Below are positions 1-7,520 of a stretch of DNA of 64,000 bases, piece by piece. Each line of letters opens with the position of its first letter. The stretch's first letter is position 1. The DNA comes from CAYYKD01 sp964471825 (GTDB taxonomy: Bacteria > Spirochaetota > GWE2-31-10 > CAYYKD01): NCBI GenBank assembly GCA_964471825.1, contig CAYYKD010000002.1:75123-139122 (forward strand), given 5' to 3'. The notes below the pieces were generated by a model. It was not told the origin of the DNA. It saw nothing but the letters and a program-made list of their open reading frames with translations, and searched no databases. A program made the position numbers and the translations under genes.

Positions 1-90
1 TATGATAATCTCAATAAAGAGGCCGTGTCTACAAATTAGAAAGAGTTGTCATAGTTAACAAGGCAATTTTAAATGATGTATTTTTAATAT

Positions 91-774
91 CTATGTTTTT
101 TGGAAATCATGTATCTGATGTCTTCTTCTATAAACAAAGTATAATATACTAAGAGCCATAAGAATTGCTGCCGGAATTAAGGTCGAGTGAATATTTAATA
201 ACTGAAAGAATATATAACCTAAATAAACTCCAAAGAGAAAACCTAGCAGTAATGTTGTTAGTATAACAAGTGAGGTGACATTAATTGGTCTTCTACATAT
301 ATAATTCCCAATTGTTGACCCGATATCTGTTACGATACCTGTAAAGTGGGTTGTTCTTACGACAGCATTACTAAATGTTGTTACCATTGCATTTTGTAGA
401 CCACACGCACCTGCCAGAATAAAAAAAGAGGTCTTTTGATAATTAAGGACTAAAAATATATATGCAACAAGGATTGCTATAGACTCAGTTAACAGTGCAA
501 CTCCGTATCTTCTTCCCAATATTAGAGTTTTATTTCCAATAATTATACCGCTAATTATTGAACCAAAGAAGAAAGAAAGAATCGCTATTAAAAAATAACT
601 GCCTAGAGCAAATTGCCCCTTTGCAAATAATAAGTTTGCTCTAAAGAGGAACCCTGACATAAAACTTACACCTATATCTGCGCCCTCTAACGCAATAATA
701 GAATTAATCATACCTGCAATTGCCGGTAAGATAAATATACCTACTTTGACCCAACGGGGAACTTTATGTATCAT
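91..774 (-). CDS. YoaK/DUF1275 family membrane protein
   Basis: A 227-residue integral membrane protein with about six hydrophobic segments. The central motif GLQNAMVTTFSNAVVRTTH followed by TGIVTDIG (about residues 130-155) is the signature of the YoaK/DUF1275 family, whose substrate is unknown; transport is often proposed. The ATG at 774 is preferred over a TTG at 786 because the ribosome site GGAGG sits directly before it. It lies 141 bp downstream of the zinc-binding lipoprotein gene on the same strand, and nothing shows whether they are cotranscribed. The family call is firm; the function is not known. Confidence 0.85.
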   Translation of the reverse strand: MIHKVPRWVKVGIFILPAIAGMINSIIALEGADIGVSFMSGFLFRANLLFAKGQFALGSYFLIAILSFFFGSIISGIIIGNKTLILGRRYGVALLTESIAILVAYIFLVLNYQKTSFFILAGACGLQNAMVTTFSNAVVRTTHFTGIVTDIGSTIGNYICRRPINVTSLVILTTLLLGFLFGVYLGYIFFQLLNIHSTLIPAAILMALSILYFVYRRRHQIHDFQKT

Positions 775-915
775 AACTACCTCCAAATCAACTTCAAAAT
801 AAAGTATAGTTTTGCGAGATTTTATTTTTACTAGTTTATTTCTATAAAAAGTTTATTGCAAAAAAATTTATAATTGTCAATATGGTGGATACTGGATACT
901 GATATTTTTAAAAAA

Positions 916-1935
916 TTATTTATATTTGAGTCCCTTTTTAAGTTTTGTGAGATTGTCCTGCATTATCGTTATAAATGAAAGGTTTTTATTAAACTCATCT
1001 CTTGAAAGGTTGTGAGCTCCATGAAGTAATTCCAGTGTAACACCTGTTGAATCCGATATCATTCTTGCAACCTTTGGGTCGATCAATTCTTCATAGTATA
1101 AAACCTCAATATTATTATTTTTGATATTTTCGACTAACTCAATAATTCTTTGCGGTGAAGGCTCTGCGTTAGGTGTAAATCCCTCGTATGGAGAGATGTG
1201 GGTTAAACCATACCTTCTTACAAGATAACCAAAGGCAAAATGTCCGCCATACATAATAGTCTTTAACTCGCATCTGGTTAAGGTCTCTTTATATTCATTG
1301 TCAAGGGCCAATAGTTTTTTATTGTACTGTTTTGCATTGCTAAGATAGAATTCTTTATTCGGAGGATCAATCCTACTTAATTCGTCTGCAATTAGATTAA
1401 CTATATTTTGGTTGATTTCAAAGTCTAGCCATATATGAGGATCATTCTCGTGATGATGATGTTCTGATGTGTGGATTTCTTTATTATTCGGCATATTTTC
1501 ATGATCATTGTTATGTTTTTTTTCATGAACTTTATTGTAATCTTTATGATTTTTATTTTGATCATTACTATTTTCTTTATGCTCAATCATTTCAACTACT
1601 TGACCGGCTTCAAGGATAACCAGATTTTTGTTAGTAATTGAATCTGCTATATCGTGTGCCCAGGGTTCCATATCTTCGCCGATATAGATAAACAGTGAGC
1701 TTTCATTTATCTTTACAATATCTTTAGGGGTAGGTTCAAATGAGTGGGATTCTGCTCCGGGTGGAATAATAATCGAAACAATAACCTTATCCTTACCAAC
1801 TTCCCTAACAAAGTCATAGAGTGGAAAAAGTGTTGTAATAACCTCGACTTTATCAGATTCAGTTTCTTTTTTGCATCCCGATATTATAAGTGCAAAAAAA
1901 ATTATTGAGACTGTATAAATAATTATTTTTTTCAT
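916..1935 (-). CDS. znuA: ZnuA/AdcA-type zinc (or manganese) ABC transporter substrate-binding lipoprotein
   Basis: A 339-residue cluster A-I metal-binding protein. The N-terminus is a lipoprotein signal (lipobox LIISGC, Cys about residue 21). Probable metal ligands are the His in GAESHSFEP, the His in DPHIWLD, the His in YGGHFAFGY and the acidic residues in YYEELIDP. A His/Asp/Asn-rich stretch (about residues 115-165, with HHHH) is the flexible metal-capturing loop of zinc-specific members. The start has a good AGGAG site. No permease or ATPase gene is adjacent, so znuB and znuC must lie elsewhere. A 16-bp direct repeat in the leader (1950-1980) may be regulatory. Zinc is inferred from the His loop; manganese is the alternative. 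Confidence 0.88.
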   Translation of the reverse strand: MKKIIIYTVSIIFFALIISGCKKETESDKVEVITTLFPLYDFVREVGKDKVIVSIIIPPGAESHSFEPTPKDIVKINESSLFIYIGEDMEPWAHDIADSITNKNLVILEAGQVVEMIEHKENSNDQNKNHKDYNKVHEKKHNNDHENMPNNKEIHTSEHHHHENDPHIWLDFEINQNIVNLIADELSRIDPPNKEFYLSNAKQYNKKLLALDNEYKETLTRCELKTIMYGGHFAFGYLVRRYGLTHISPYEGFTPNAEPSPQRIIELVENIKNNNIEVLYYEELIDPKVARMISDSTGVTLELLHGAHNLSRDEFNKNLSFITIMQDNLTKLKKGLKYK

Positions 1936-1949
1936 AAAACATCTCCTAT

Positions 1950-1980
1950 TTTAATATAACAACTCTTTAATATAACAACT
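1950..1980. repeat. 16-bp direct repeat in the znuA leader, possible metal-regulator site
   Basis: TTTAATATAACAACT occurs at 1950-1964 and again at 1966-1980, immediately upstream of the ribosome site of the znuA-like gene. Read on the gene's strand the unit is AGTTGTTATATTAAA. Two phased copies could bind a Zur-like repressor, but this genome also carries many neutral short tandem duplications, so the role is uncertain. Confidence 0.5.
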
Positions 1981-2011
1981 TATTAGAGTAATATGTTAAA
2001 TTATTTAATTT

Positions 2012-2040
2012 TTGATATAAAGTCAAGATAATTATATTAT
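2012..2040 (+). promoter_or_regulatory. sigma-70-type promoter upstream of the cyclase pair
   Basis: TTGATA at 2012-2017 and TATTAT at 2035-2040 are separated by exactly 17 bp. Transcription would begin near 2047 and give a leader of about 95 nt before the first cyclase gene. This is a prediction from consensus only. Confidence 0.45.
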
Positions 2041-2065
2041 GAATATAGAGGGCGGAGGGTTTTGC

Positions 2066-2131
2066 ATGAAACTCATTTATAATTTTTACTTTTTTACTTT
2101 TTTTGATGACTTAATTATAATTTTATTTTAG
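2066..2131 (+). CDS. Possible 21-residue leader peptide upstream of the cyclase genes
   Basis: An ATG at 2066 preceded by the strong ribosome site GGCGGAGGG opens a 21-codon frame that is mostly hydrophobic and aromatic and ends in TAG at 2129-2131, 10 bp before the ATG of the cyclase gene. It is not in frame with the cyclase. The cyclase start itself has only a poor ribosome site (GCGGTT), so translation of this leader could deliver ribosomes to it. Whether the peptide is made is unknown. Confidence 0.35.
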   Translation: MKLIYNFYFFTFFDDLIIILF

Positions 2132-2141
2132 TATTGCGGTT

Positions 2142-4262
2142 ATGAATATATTGAAGAGCTTGTTATATATATTTTTATTATTAGTGTTTTTTTTTAGTTT
2201 TGGCTGTAGGTCTGACTACTTAGAACTTTCGGATAATGACAGTTGCAACATCGAGGGAGAGTGGGAGATTTATCCGTCAATATTTCTATATTCAGATAAG
2301 GTTGATCAATCAGAACTTAGGAAGCTTTTTTTCAGATTTCCATTTAATCCGGCAAGCTCCGCTAATAATTATGACTTTTATAATGATGCAGATCATGCTA
2401 AATCAAAGAAATCCGGTGATGGCTTTGGATATGGAACAATACGAAAATTGGTGGAGGTTGATCTTACATCTGATACGGTATATCTAAGGATACCTGAGAT
2501 CCCCTCCAGTTATAATTTATGGATTAACGGTGTTTTTCGAGATAGTGTTGGAATCCCGGGTAAATCAAAGGCTGATACTAAACCGGGTTACAGGATAGAT
2601 TTTTATGAATTAAAAAATGGGAGAGACTTTACCGGCAATCAAGTTGAAATTGGCATAGAATATGCAAATTTTACCAATAGAATGGCAACAGTCAGCCATA
2701 ATTTAACCATTCATTCAAAGAGAGGGTTTGAAAGAACATTTTTCATTAACAATTTTGTTATCCTCCTCGTAAATGGAGTTCTACTATTTCTATTTATCTA
2801 CTACGGACTTCTCTTTTTTATGAATCGAGTTTATTTGCAGAATCTATATTTTTCCCTGTTTGCTCTATCACTTTTGTTAAGACAGATAATTCTTGGGCAG
2901 GAGATAACCTCCGTTATATTTTATGGAATAAGCTGGCACCTGAAGTATACAGTCTGGTACATTCTGATTATCGTTCAGCTCTGGCTCTACAATCAATTTA
3001 TTGCAACCTTGTTTAAATATGAAGCCTCAAAACTTATATCAAGGCTGTTGAGTGTAATATGTGTTGTCTATTCTATTTTTTGTGTATTCTCACAGCCTGA
3101 GGTTTTTACGGCTACTATTATATTTCCGCAGATGACCGCCCTCATGTTTGGTCTCTATGTTCATGTAGTCATTGTTAGGGCCATTATAAATAAAAGAAAA
3201 GGGGCGATTCTTGTTATCGTTGGTAACTTTGTTATGTTTCTTGCTGTAATAAATGATGTCCTGTATAGTCACGGTATCTTGCAGACAGGACGACTACTCA
3301 CTATTGGTGCATTAGTGTTTATAATTGCACAGGCAAACCTTCTGGCGGTTGTGTATACTGATAATGTTCGAAAAATTGCAATGGTTACAGATCGACTTTC
3401 GCTTATAAATACAATCTACGGGTACTTTGTGCCGGCAGGATTAACATCATTGTTTAATAAAGAAAAAACAGGGGATGTTAAAGCGGGGGATTTTGTTACT
3501 AAGAAAATGTGTGTATTTATTCTAGATATCAGAGATTTTACCAGCCTATCTGAAACGATGTCAGCAAAAGAGTGTTTTGATTTTATCAATGGTTTTTTAT
3601 CAGAGTTTGTTCCTGTTATTAAGCAATGTAGGGGCCTTATTACAGGGTTTGCAGGTGATCAGATTAATGGGTTGTTTGAAAAAAGTTCAGATGGAGTTGA
3701 GGCCTCTATCAAGATAGGCAGGTTATTGGCCCGTTACAATAAGGATCGTTTAAGTCAGGGGTTGGTTCAGATCAATATTGGAATAGGTCTATGTACCGGT
3801 GAGGTCGTACTTGGGATAAGCGGTAATCAAAATAGGATACAACTGACAGCAGTCTCAGGAGAGGTCCAGAAAGCAATCCTTCTTGAATCTCTGACTAAAT
3901 ACACAGGCTCTATGATAATTGCTGATAAGTCGGTTCTCGATGATAGTGAGGACTCAATAAAACTCTCATCCAGGCGGATAGGAAGGTACTCGGTTTCTCA
4001 AGGTGTCCAAAGTGATGCCTATGAGATGATCTTTAGTTTTATGCCAAAGTCGACTCTAAGACGGCTTGAAACAAAATATCTATTTGAAAGAGCACTAAAC
4101 GATCTTGAATCGGGCAGAATAGAGTCCGCAGGGGTGGAGTTTAGCTCATTACTTCAAGAAAACCCCAATGATGAGTTAATCAAATGGTATCTTAGAGTTA
4201 AGAATTCTATAGTAAAATCTGAAAATATCTCAGTCAGTTTGGATGGTCTATATGAAGCATAA
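2142..4262 (+). CDS. 7TMR-DISM receptor with class III cyclase domain, metal-binding (C1-like) half
   Basis: A 706-residue protein. A signal sequence ends near Cys22 (atypical lipobox). A periplasmic jelly-roll of the 7TMR-DISM type follows (about 30-195, with YNLWING), then seven membrane segments (about 200-400) and a cytoplasmic class III nucleotidyl cyclase domain (about 450-625). A TPR-like tail covers about 645-690. Metal-binding Asp462 (LDIRDFT) and Asp506 (AGDQINGLF) are present, 44 residues apart as in mammalian cyclases. The base-selecting Lys is Gly502, the transition-state Asn is Gln576, the Arg is Leu580, and the late Lys is Ser. Alone it should lack a complete active site. The next gene overlaps it and keeps exactly the missing residues, so I infer a heterodimer. 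Confidence 0.88.
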   Translation: MNILKSLLYIFLLLVFFFSFGCRSDYLELSDNDSCNIEGEWEIYPSIFLYSDKVDQSELRKLFFRFPFNPASSANNYDFYNDADHAKSKKSGDGFGYGTIRKLVEVDLTSDTVYLRIPEIPSSYNLWINGVFRDSVGIPGKSKADTKPGYRIDFYELKNGRDFTGNQVEIGIEYANFTNRMATVSHNLTIHSKRGFERTFFINNFVILLVNGVLLFLFIYYGLLFFMNRVYLQNLYFSLFALSLLLRQIILGQEITSVIFYGISWHLKYTVWYILIIVQLWLYNQFIATLFKYEASKLISRLLSVICVVYSIFCVFSQPEVFTATIIFPQMTALMFGLYVHVVIVRAIINKRKGAILVIVGNFVMFLAVINDVLYSHGILQTGRLLTIGALVFIIAQANLLAVVYTDNVRKIAMVTDRLSLINTIYGYFVPAGLTSLFNKEKTGDVKAGDFVTKKMCVFILDIRDFTSLSETMSAKECFDFINGFLSEFVPVIKQCRGLITGFAGDQINGLFEKSSDGVEASIKIGRLLARYNKDRLSQGLVQINIGIGLCTGEVVLGISGNQNRIQLTAVSGEVQKAILLESLTKYTGSMIIADKSVLDDSEDSIKLSSRRIGRYSVSQGVQSDAYEMIFSFMPKSTLRRLETKYLFERALNDLESGRIESAGVEFSSLLQENPNDELIKWYLRVKNSIVKSENISVSLDGLYEA

Positions 4263-6534
4263 TTTTGTCGGATCATTTAATAAAGATGATCATAATAAAA
4301 ACGATAACAACCAAGATGATCTAAATAAAAATGAGTTTAGTTTCTATGGGTTAAAATCTAATGGGATAATAGTAAAATCACTAATTATTGCAGCGATCTA
4401 TATCTCATTGATAGTTGTTTTGTCTGTGTTATCAAGTGTAAGCTCGGGATTTCAGGGCATAGTTTCAGTTAGAGATGGGGTTTCATATGTTAACTATAAT
4501 CTGCTAATGGAAAATGGGAGTGTCGCAATAAATAATAATTGGGAGTTCTACTATAGACGATTGATCTCACCTGAGGAGTTTGCCGTTATAGATAATCTAG
4601 TTTTAAATGAGTTAGCCTCTGATAAGCTAGTCTTAGATAAAATGAGTCCGTTGATTGTTAAGACACCTGCTTCATGGACCTCATATAGTGATAATCAAAC
4701 TAGATATTCGGGTGACGGCTATGCTACTTACCGTCAGAGAATAATTATTGATACTGACACTAGACTGATAGTCAGATTTAGAAAGATCGGAACTTCGTGC
4801 AGAGTCTGGATAAATGGGTTAGAGAGAATAACAGGCGGGGTTGTTGGAACTGACATTAATACTACAATACCGGGGTACAACCGTACATTTGCAATTGTTG
4901 AGCCTAAGGATGGACAGCTTGATATTGTGGTACAGGCGGCCAATTTTCACCATAGATCAGGTGGGATTAGGGAGTCTATAGAGATAGGCACTATCCCGTT
5001 GATGCGCAGGAATATATATATCATCAACACTATTGAGATTCTATCACTTGGAATGCTTTTTATCATATTTGTATATCATCTCATGCTCTTTGTAGCGTAC
5101 CGTGAAAGGGTAGAATACCTGTTTTTTTCACTCTTTTGCCTGTCAATATCGATAAGATTTTTTATTGATTCATCTGAGGTTCTGTTTTATATATCAAGGA
5201 TAGTCGATTGGCGATCGTTGGTAATTCTTGACTATCTCACAGTGGTAACCAGCCCATATCTATACTTTATGTTCCTTGCTTCGATCTATCCTCTAAGATT
5301 CTCTAAAATTGAGAAGATGATCGTTACATATGATGTCTTTGTTTTTTCATTGTTTGTACTATTTACTCCTGTGAAGGTATTTACCGGTGCAAATGAGCTT
5401 CTATATGGTCATTTTGTATGTGTCGGGATCTATATGGTGGTAAAAATTGTCTATGCAGTTATCAAGAAGGAAAAGGATGCGATCTATATTCTTACTGCAG
5501 TCTCTATACTCTTTGGTGCATCGATCTACGACCTTCTTTCTTCAATTGATCTTTATAGCGGTAATTACTATTTTCATATTGGGATGATGTTTTTTCTTTC
5601 TATTCAGTCTGTTGTTCTTGCGGGTAGGGTGAATAGCAATCTAGAAAGAAGTCATCAGCTGCAGAGGGAGTATGAGGTTACAAATAGAAACTATGAAAGG
5701 TTTGTTCCTGCTGAGTTTATCTCAAAGTTAGGTAAGAAAGATATTGTAGAGTTGAAACAGGGAGATTTTATAATTGATGATATTACTATTGCATTTATCG
5801 GACTGACTAGGGGGCGAGAAGAGTATAACAGATTAACAGATGTCGATAGAATTAGATTTTTAAATAAAATGATAGATATTATCAATAGCTCTCTGGAAAA
5901 CAACGGCGGTTTTATAGATAAGTTGACTGTTACCGATATAATGGTTATCTTTCCTGACAATCCTCAAAATGCATATCGGGTCTGTAGAAGGATTATGGAG
6001 GAGACCGAACGATATTTTAATGAGTCTGAGTATAATATCCGACTTGGAATCGGGATTCACACAGGTGAGGCGGTTCTGGGTATTATTGGTGAACAGGAGC
6101 GAATGGAGAGTACGGTTATATCTGATGCGGTAAATCTTGCAAGTAGAATAAAGAATCTAAATAGTTATTTTGATACCGGAATGTTAGTAACTAATTCTAC
6201 CTACGCCGGTTTATCAGATGAGGTTTTCTATAACTCAAGATTTCTCGGGCGGGTCAAGGTCAAGGGAAAGAATGAATCAGTAAATATATTTGAGGTGTTT
6301 ACTGATAATAAGCCTGACACCATCATTAAGATTAACACAAAAGACTATTTTGAGAGTGGACTTTTTGCCTATCACAAAAAAGATATGCAGACTGCAAAGA
6401 GGGTGTTTTCGGAGATATATTCCTCAAATCCATCTGATAAGCTATGTAGTTATTACCTTGAGAGGTCGTGTTTCTTTATAGATAATCCACAGATGCTTGA
6501 TGAAGAGCTGTTTGAAGTAATTAAGAAAAAATAG
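4252..6534 (+). CDS. 7TMR-DISM receptor with class III cyclase domain, catalytic-base (C2-like) half
   Basis: A 760-residue paralogue of the preceding protein, overlapping its stop by 11 bp. I chose the ATG at 4252 because GGATGG precedes it; an ATG at 4243 has no ribosome site. It has a charged Asn/Asp/Lys-rich N-tail, a membrane anchor (about 38-60), a DISM jelly-roll (with SCRVWING), seven membrane segments (about 255-460), a cyclase domain (about 505-690) and a TPR-like tail. The two metal Asp positions are Gly517 (FIGLTRG) and Thr561, again 44 apart. Lys557 (FIDKL), Thr621, Asn628, Arg632 (VNLASR) and Lys671 (VKVKGK) are all kept. Lys plus Thr points to ATP as substrate. It probably supplies the second half of one shared active site with the upstream protein. 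Confidence 0.88.
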   Translation: MKHNFVGSFNKDDHNKNDNNQDDLNKNEFSFYGLKSNGIIVKSLIIAAIYISLIVVLSVLSSVSSGFQGIVSVRDGVSYVNYNLLMENGSVAINNNWEFYYRRLISPEEFAVIDNLVLNELASDKLVLDKMSPLIVKTPASWTSYSDNQTRYSGDGYATYRQRIIIDTDTRLIVRFRKIGTSCRVWINGLERITGGVVGTDINTTIPGYNRTFAIVEPKDGQLDIVVQAANFHHRSGGIRESIEIGTIPLMRRNIYIINTIEILSLGMLFIIFVYHLMLFVAYRERVEYLFFSLFCLSISIRFFIDSSEVLFYISRIVDWRSLVILDYLTVVTSPYLYFMFLASIYPLRFSKIEKMIVTYDVFVFSLFVLFTPVKVFTGANELLYGHFVCVGIYMVVKIVYAVIKKEKDAIYILTAVSILFGASIYDLLSSIDLYSGNYYFHIGMMFFLSIQSVVLAGRVNSNLERSHQLQREYEVTNRNYERFVPAEFISKLGKKDIVELKQGDFIIDDITIAFIGLTRGREEYNRLTDVDRIRFLNKMIDIINSSLENNGGFIDKLTVTDIMVIFPDNPQNAYRVCRRIMEETERYFNESEYNIRLGIGIHTGEAVLGIIGEQERMESTVISDAVNLASRIKNLNSYFDTGMLVTNSTYAGLSDEVFYNSRFLGRVKVKGKNESVNIFEVFTDNKPDTIIKINTKDYFESGLFAYHKKDMQTAKRVFSEIYSSNPSDKLCSYYLERSCFFIDNPQMLDEELFEVIKKK

Positions 6535-6553
6535 ATATGTTTAGAGGGATTTT

Positions 6554-7246
6554 ATGAATAATGCAATTGTAACCGGAGCATCTTCCGGTATAGGTAAGGA
6601 TATAGCTTTATATCTTATAAAAAATGGATTCAATGTACTGGGACTTTCAAGAAGTGATCCTAAGATAGATGACCCTAATTTTAAACATCATAGAATAGAC
6701 CTCTCAAAAACATCTGATATATCAAAAAATCTAAAGCCAATAATTAATAACCTTGAATCAATTGATCTTCTTGTTCACTCGGCAGGATTTGGTCTGTTTG
6801 GGCATCATGAAACCTTAAATATTGAAAAGGTTCAAGAGATGATTGATGTTAATCTATCGTCACCGATAAAAATCACCTCATTATGTTTACGAAAGATAAA
6901 AATGTGTAAGGGAACAGTCATTTTTATCTCCTCTATAACTGCAAGAATTTCTGCATCAATGGGGAGTGCCTATGCGGCGACTAAGGCAGGTATATCAAGT
7001 TTTGCTTCAAACCTATTTGAGGAAAATCGTAAATATGGTGTTAAAATTTCAAATATTCTACCTGATATAACAGATACCCCATTCTATAACTCCTTGAATT
7101 TTAAACCTTCCTCTGATAATCAGTCTTTTATTACGACTGAATGTATAGTAAATGCAGTTGAAATGATTCTAAAATCACGAGTTGAGACTGTTATAACTGA
7201 AGTTGTCTTACGACCGCAAAGGGTAATCATAGATTTTAAACGATGA
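6554..7246 (+). CDS. Short-chain dehydrogenase/reductase
   Basis: A 230-residue classical SDR. The nucleotide-binding motif TGASSGIG is at residues 8-15, with an Arg after the second strand (LSRSD) that favours NADP(H). The catalytic Ser is in ISSITA and the Tyr/Lys pair in SAYAATKAG. It starts 20 bp after the second cyclase gene with a GAGGG ribosome site and is probably cotranscribed with the cyclases. The substrate cannot be told from sequence. Confidence 0.9.
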   Translation: MNNAIVTGASSGIGKDIALYLIKNGFNVLGLSRSDPKIDDPNFKHHRIDLSKTSDISKNLKPIINNLESIDLLVHSAGFGLFGHHETLNIEKVQEMIDVNLSSPIKITSLCLRKIKMCKGTVIFISSITARISASMGSAYAATKAGISSFASNLFEENRKYGVKISNILPDITDTPFYNSLNFKPSSDNQSFITTECIVNAVEMILKSRVETVITEVVLRPQRVIIDFKR

Positions 7247-7304
7247 TATGACCTTATTAAGTAAACTGTATTAATAAGTGTCTTATAAAAAACTTATTCA
7301 TTAT

Positions 7305-7333
7305 TTGACAAACCGTAAAACTTGTTATATTCT
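7305..7333 (+). promoter_or_regulatory. Promoter candidate for the chemoreceptor gene
   Basis: A perfect TTGACA at 7305-7310 is followed after 17 bp by TATTCT (7328-7333), with an alternative TATATT at 15 bp spacing. The leader to the gene would be nearly 190 nt. I see no recognisable riboswitch fold in it, only a 14-bp tandem repeat. Confidence 0.4.
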
Positions 7334-7456
7334 TTAATTATCATATAAGTTTAATTTTTCAGTTTGAGTATTTATTGAAATTCATATCGAAGTGGATTTA
7401 ATAATGCAGATAGGTTTACTTATCTGTTTTAATTTATTGATGTCTTTTTATTATCG

Positions 7457-7484
7457 ATAGTTTTTTAATAATAGTTTTTTAATA
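7457..7484. repeat. 14-bp tandem duplication
   Basis: ATAGTTTTTTAATA occurs twice without a gap (7457-7470 and 7471-7484) in the leader of the chemoreceptor gene. Confidence 0.8.
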
Positions 7485-7520
7485 ATTGATATTTTAACTT
7501 ATTACCTTATGGAGGTCTCT

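Noticed and set aside
2142..6534. Two independent homodimeric adenylyl cyclases
   Set aside because: Each protein lacks residues that are indispensable in homodimeric class III cyclases.
7334..7520. Riboswitch in the long leader of the chemoreceptor gene
   Set aside because: I find no conserved riboswitch core or terminator/antiterminator pair, only AT-rich sequence and a tandem repeat.
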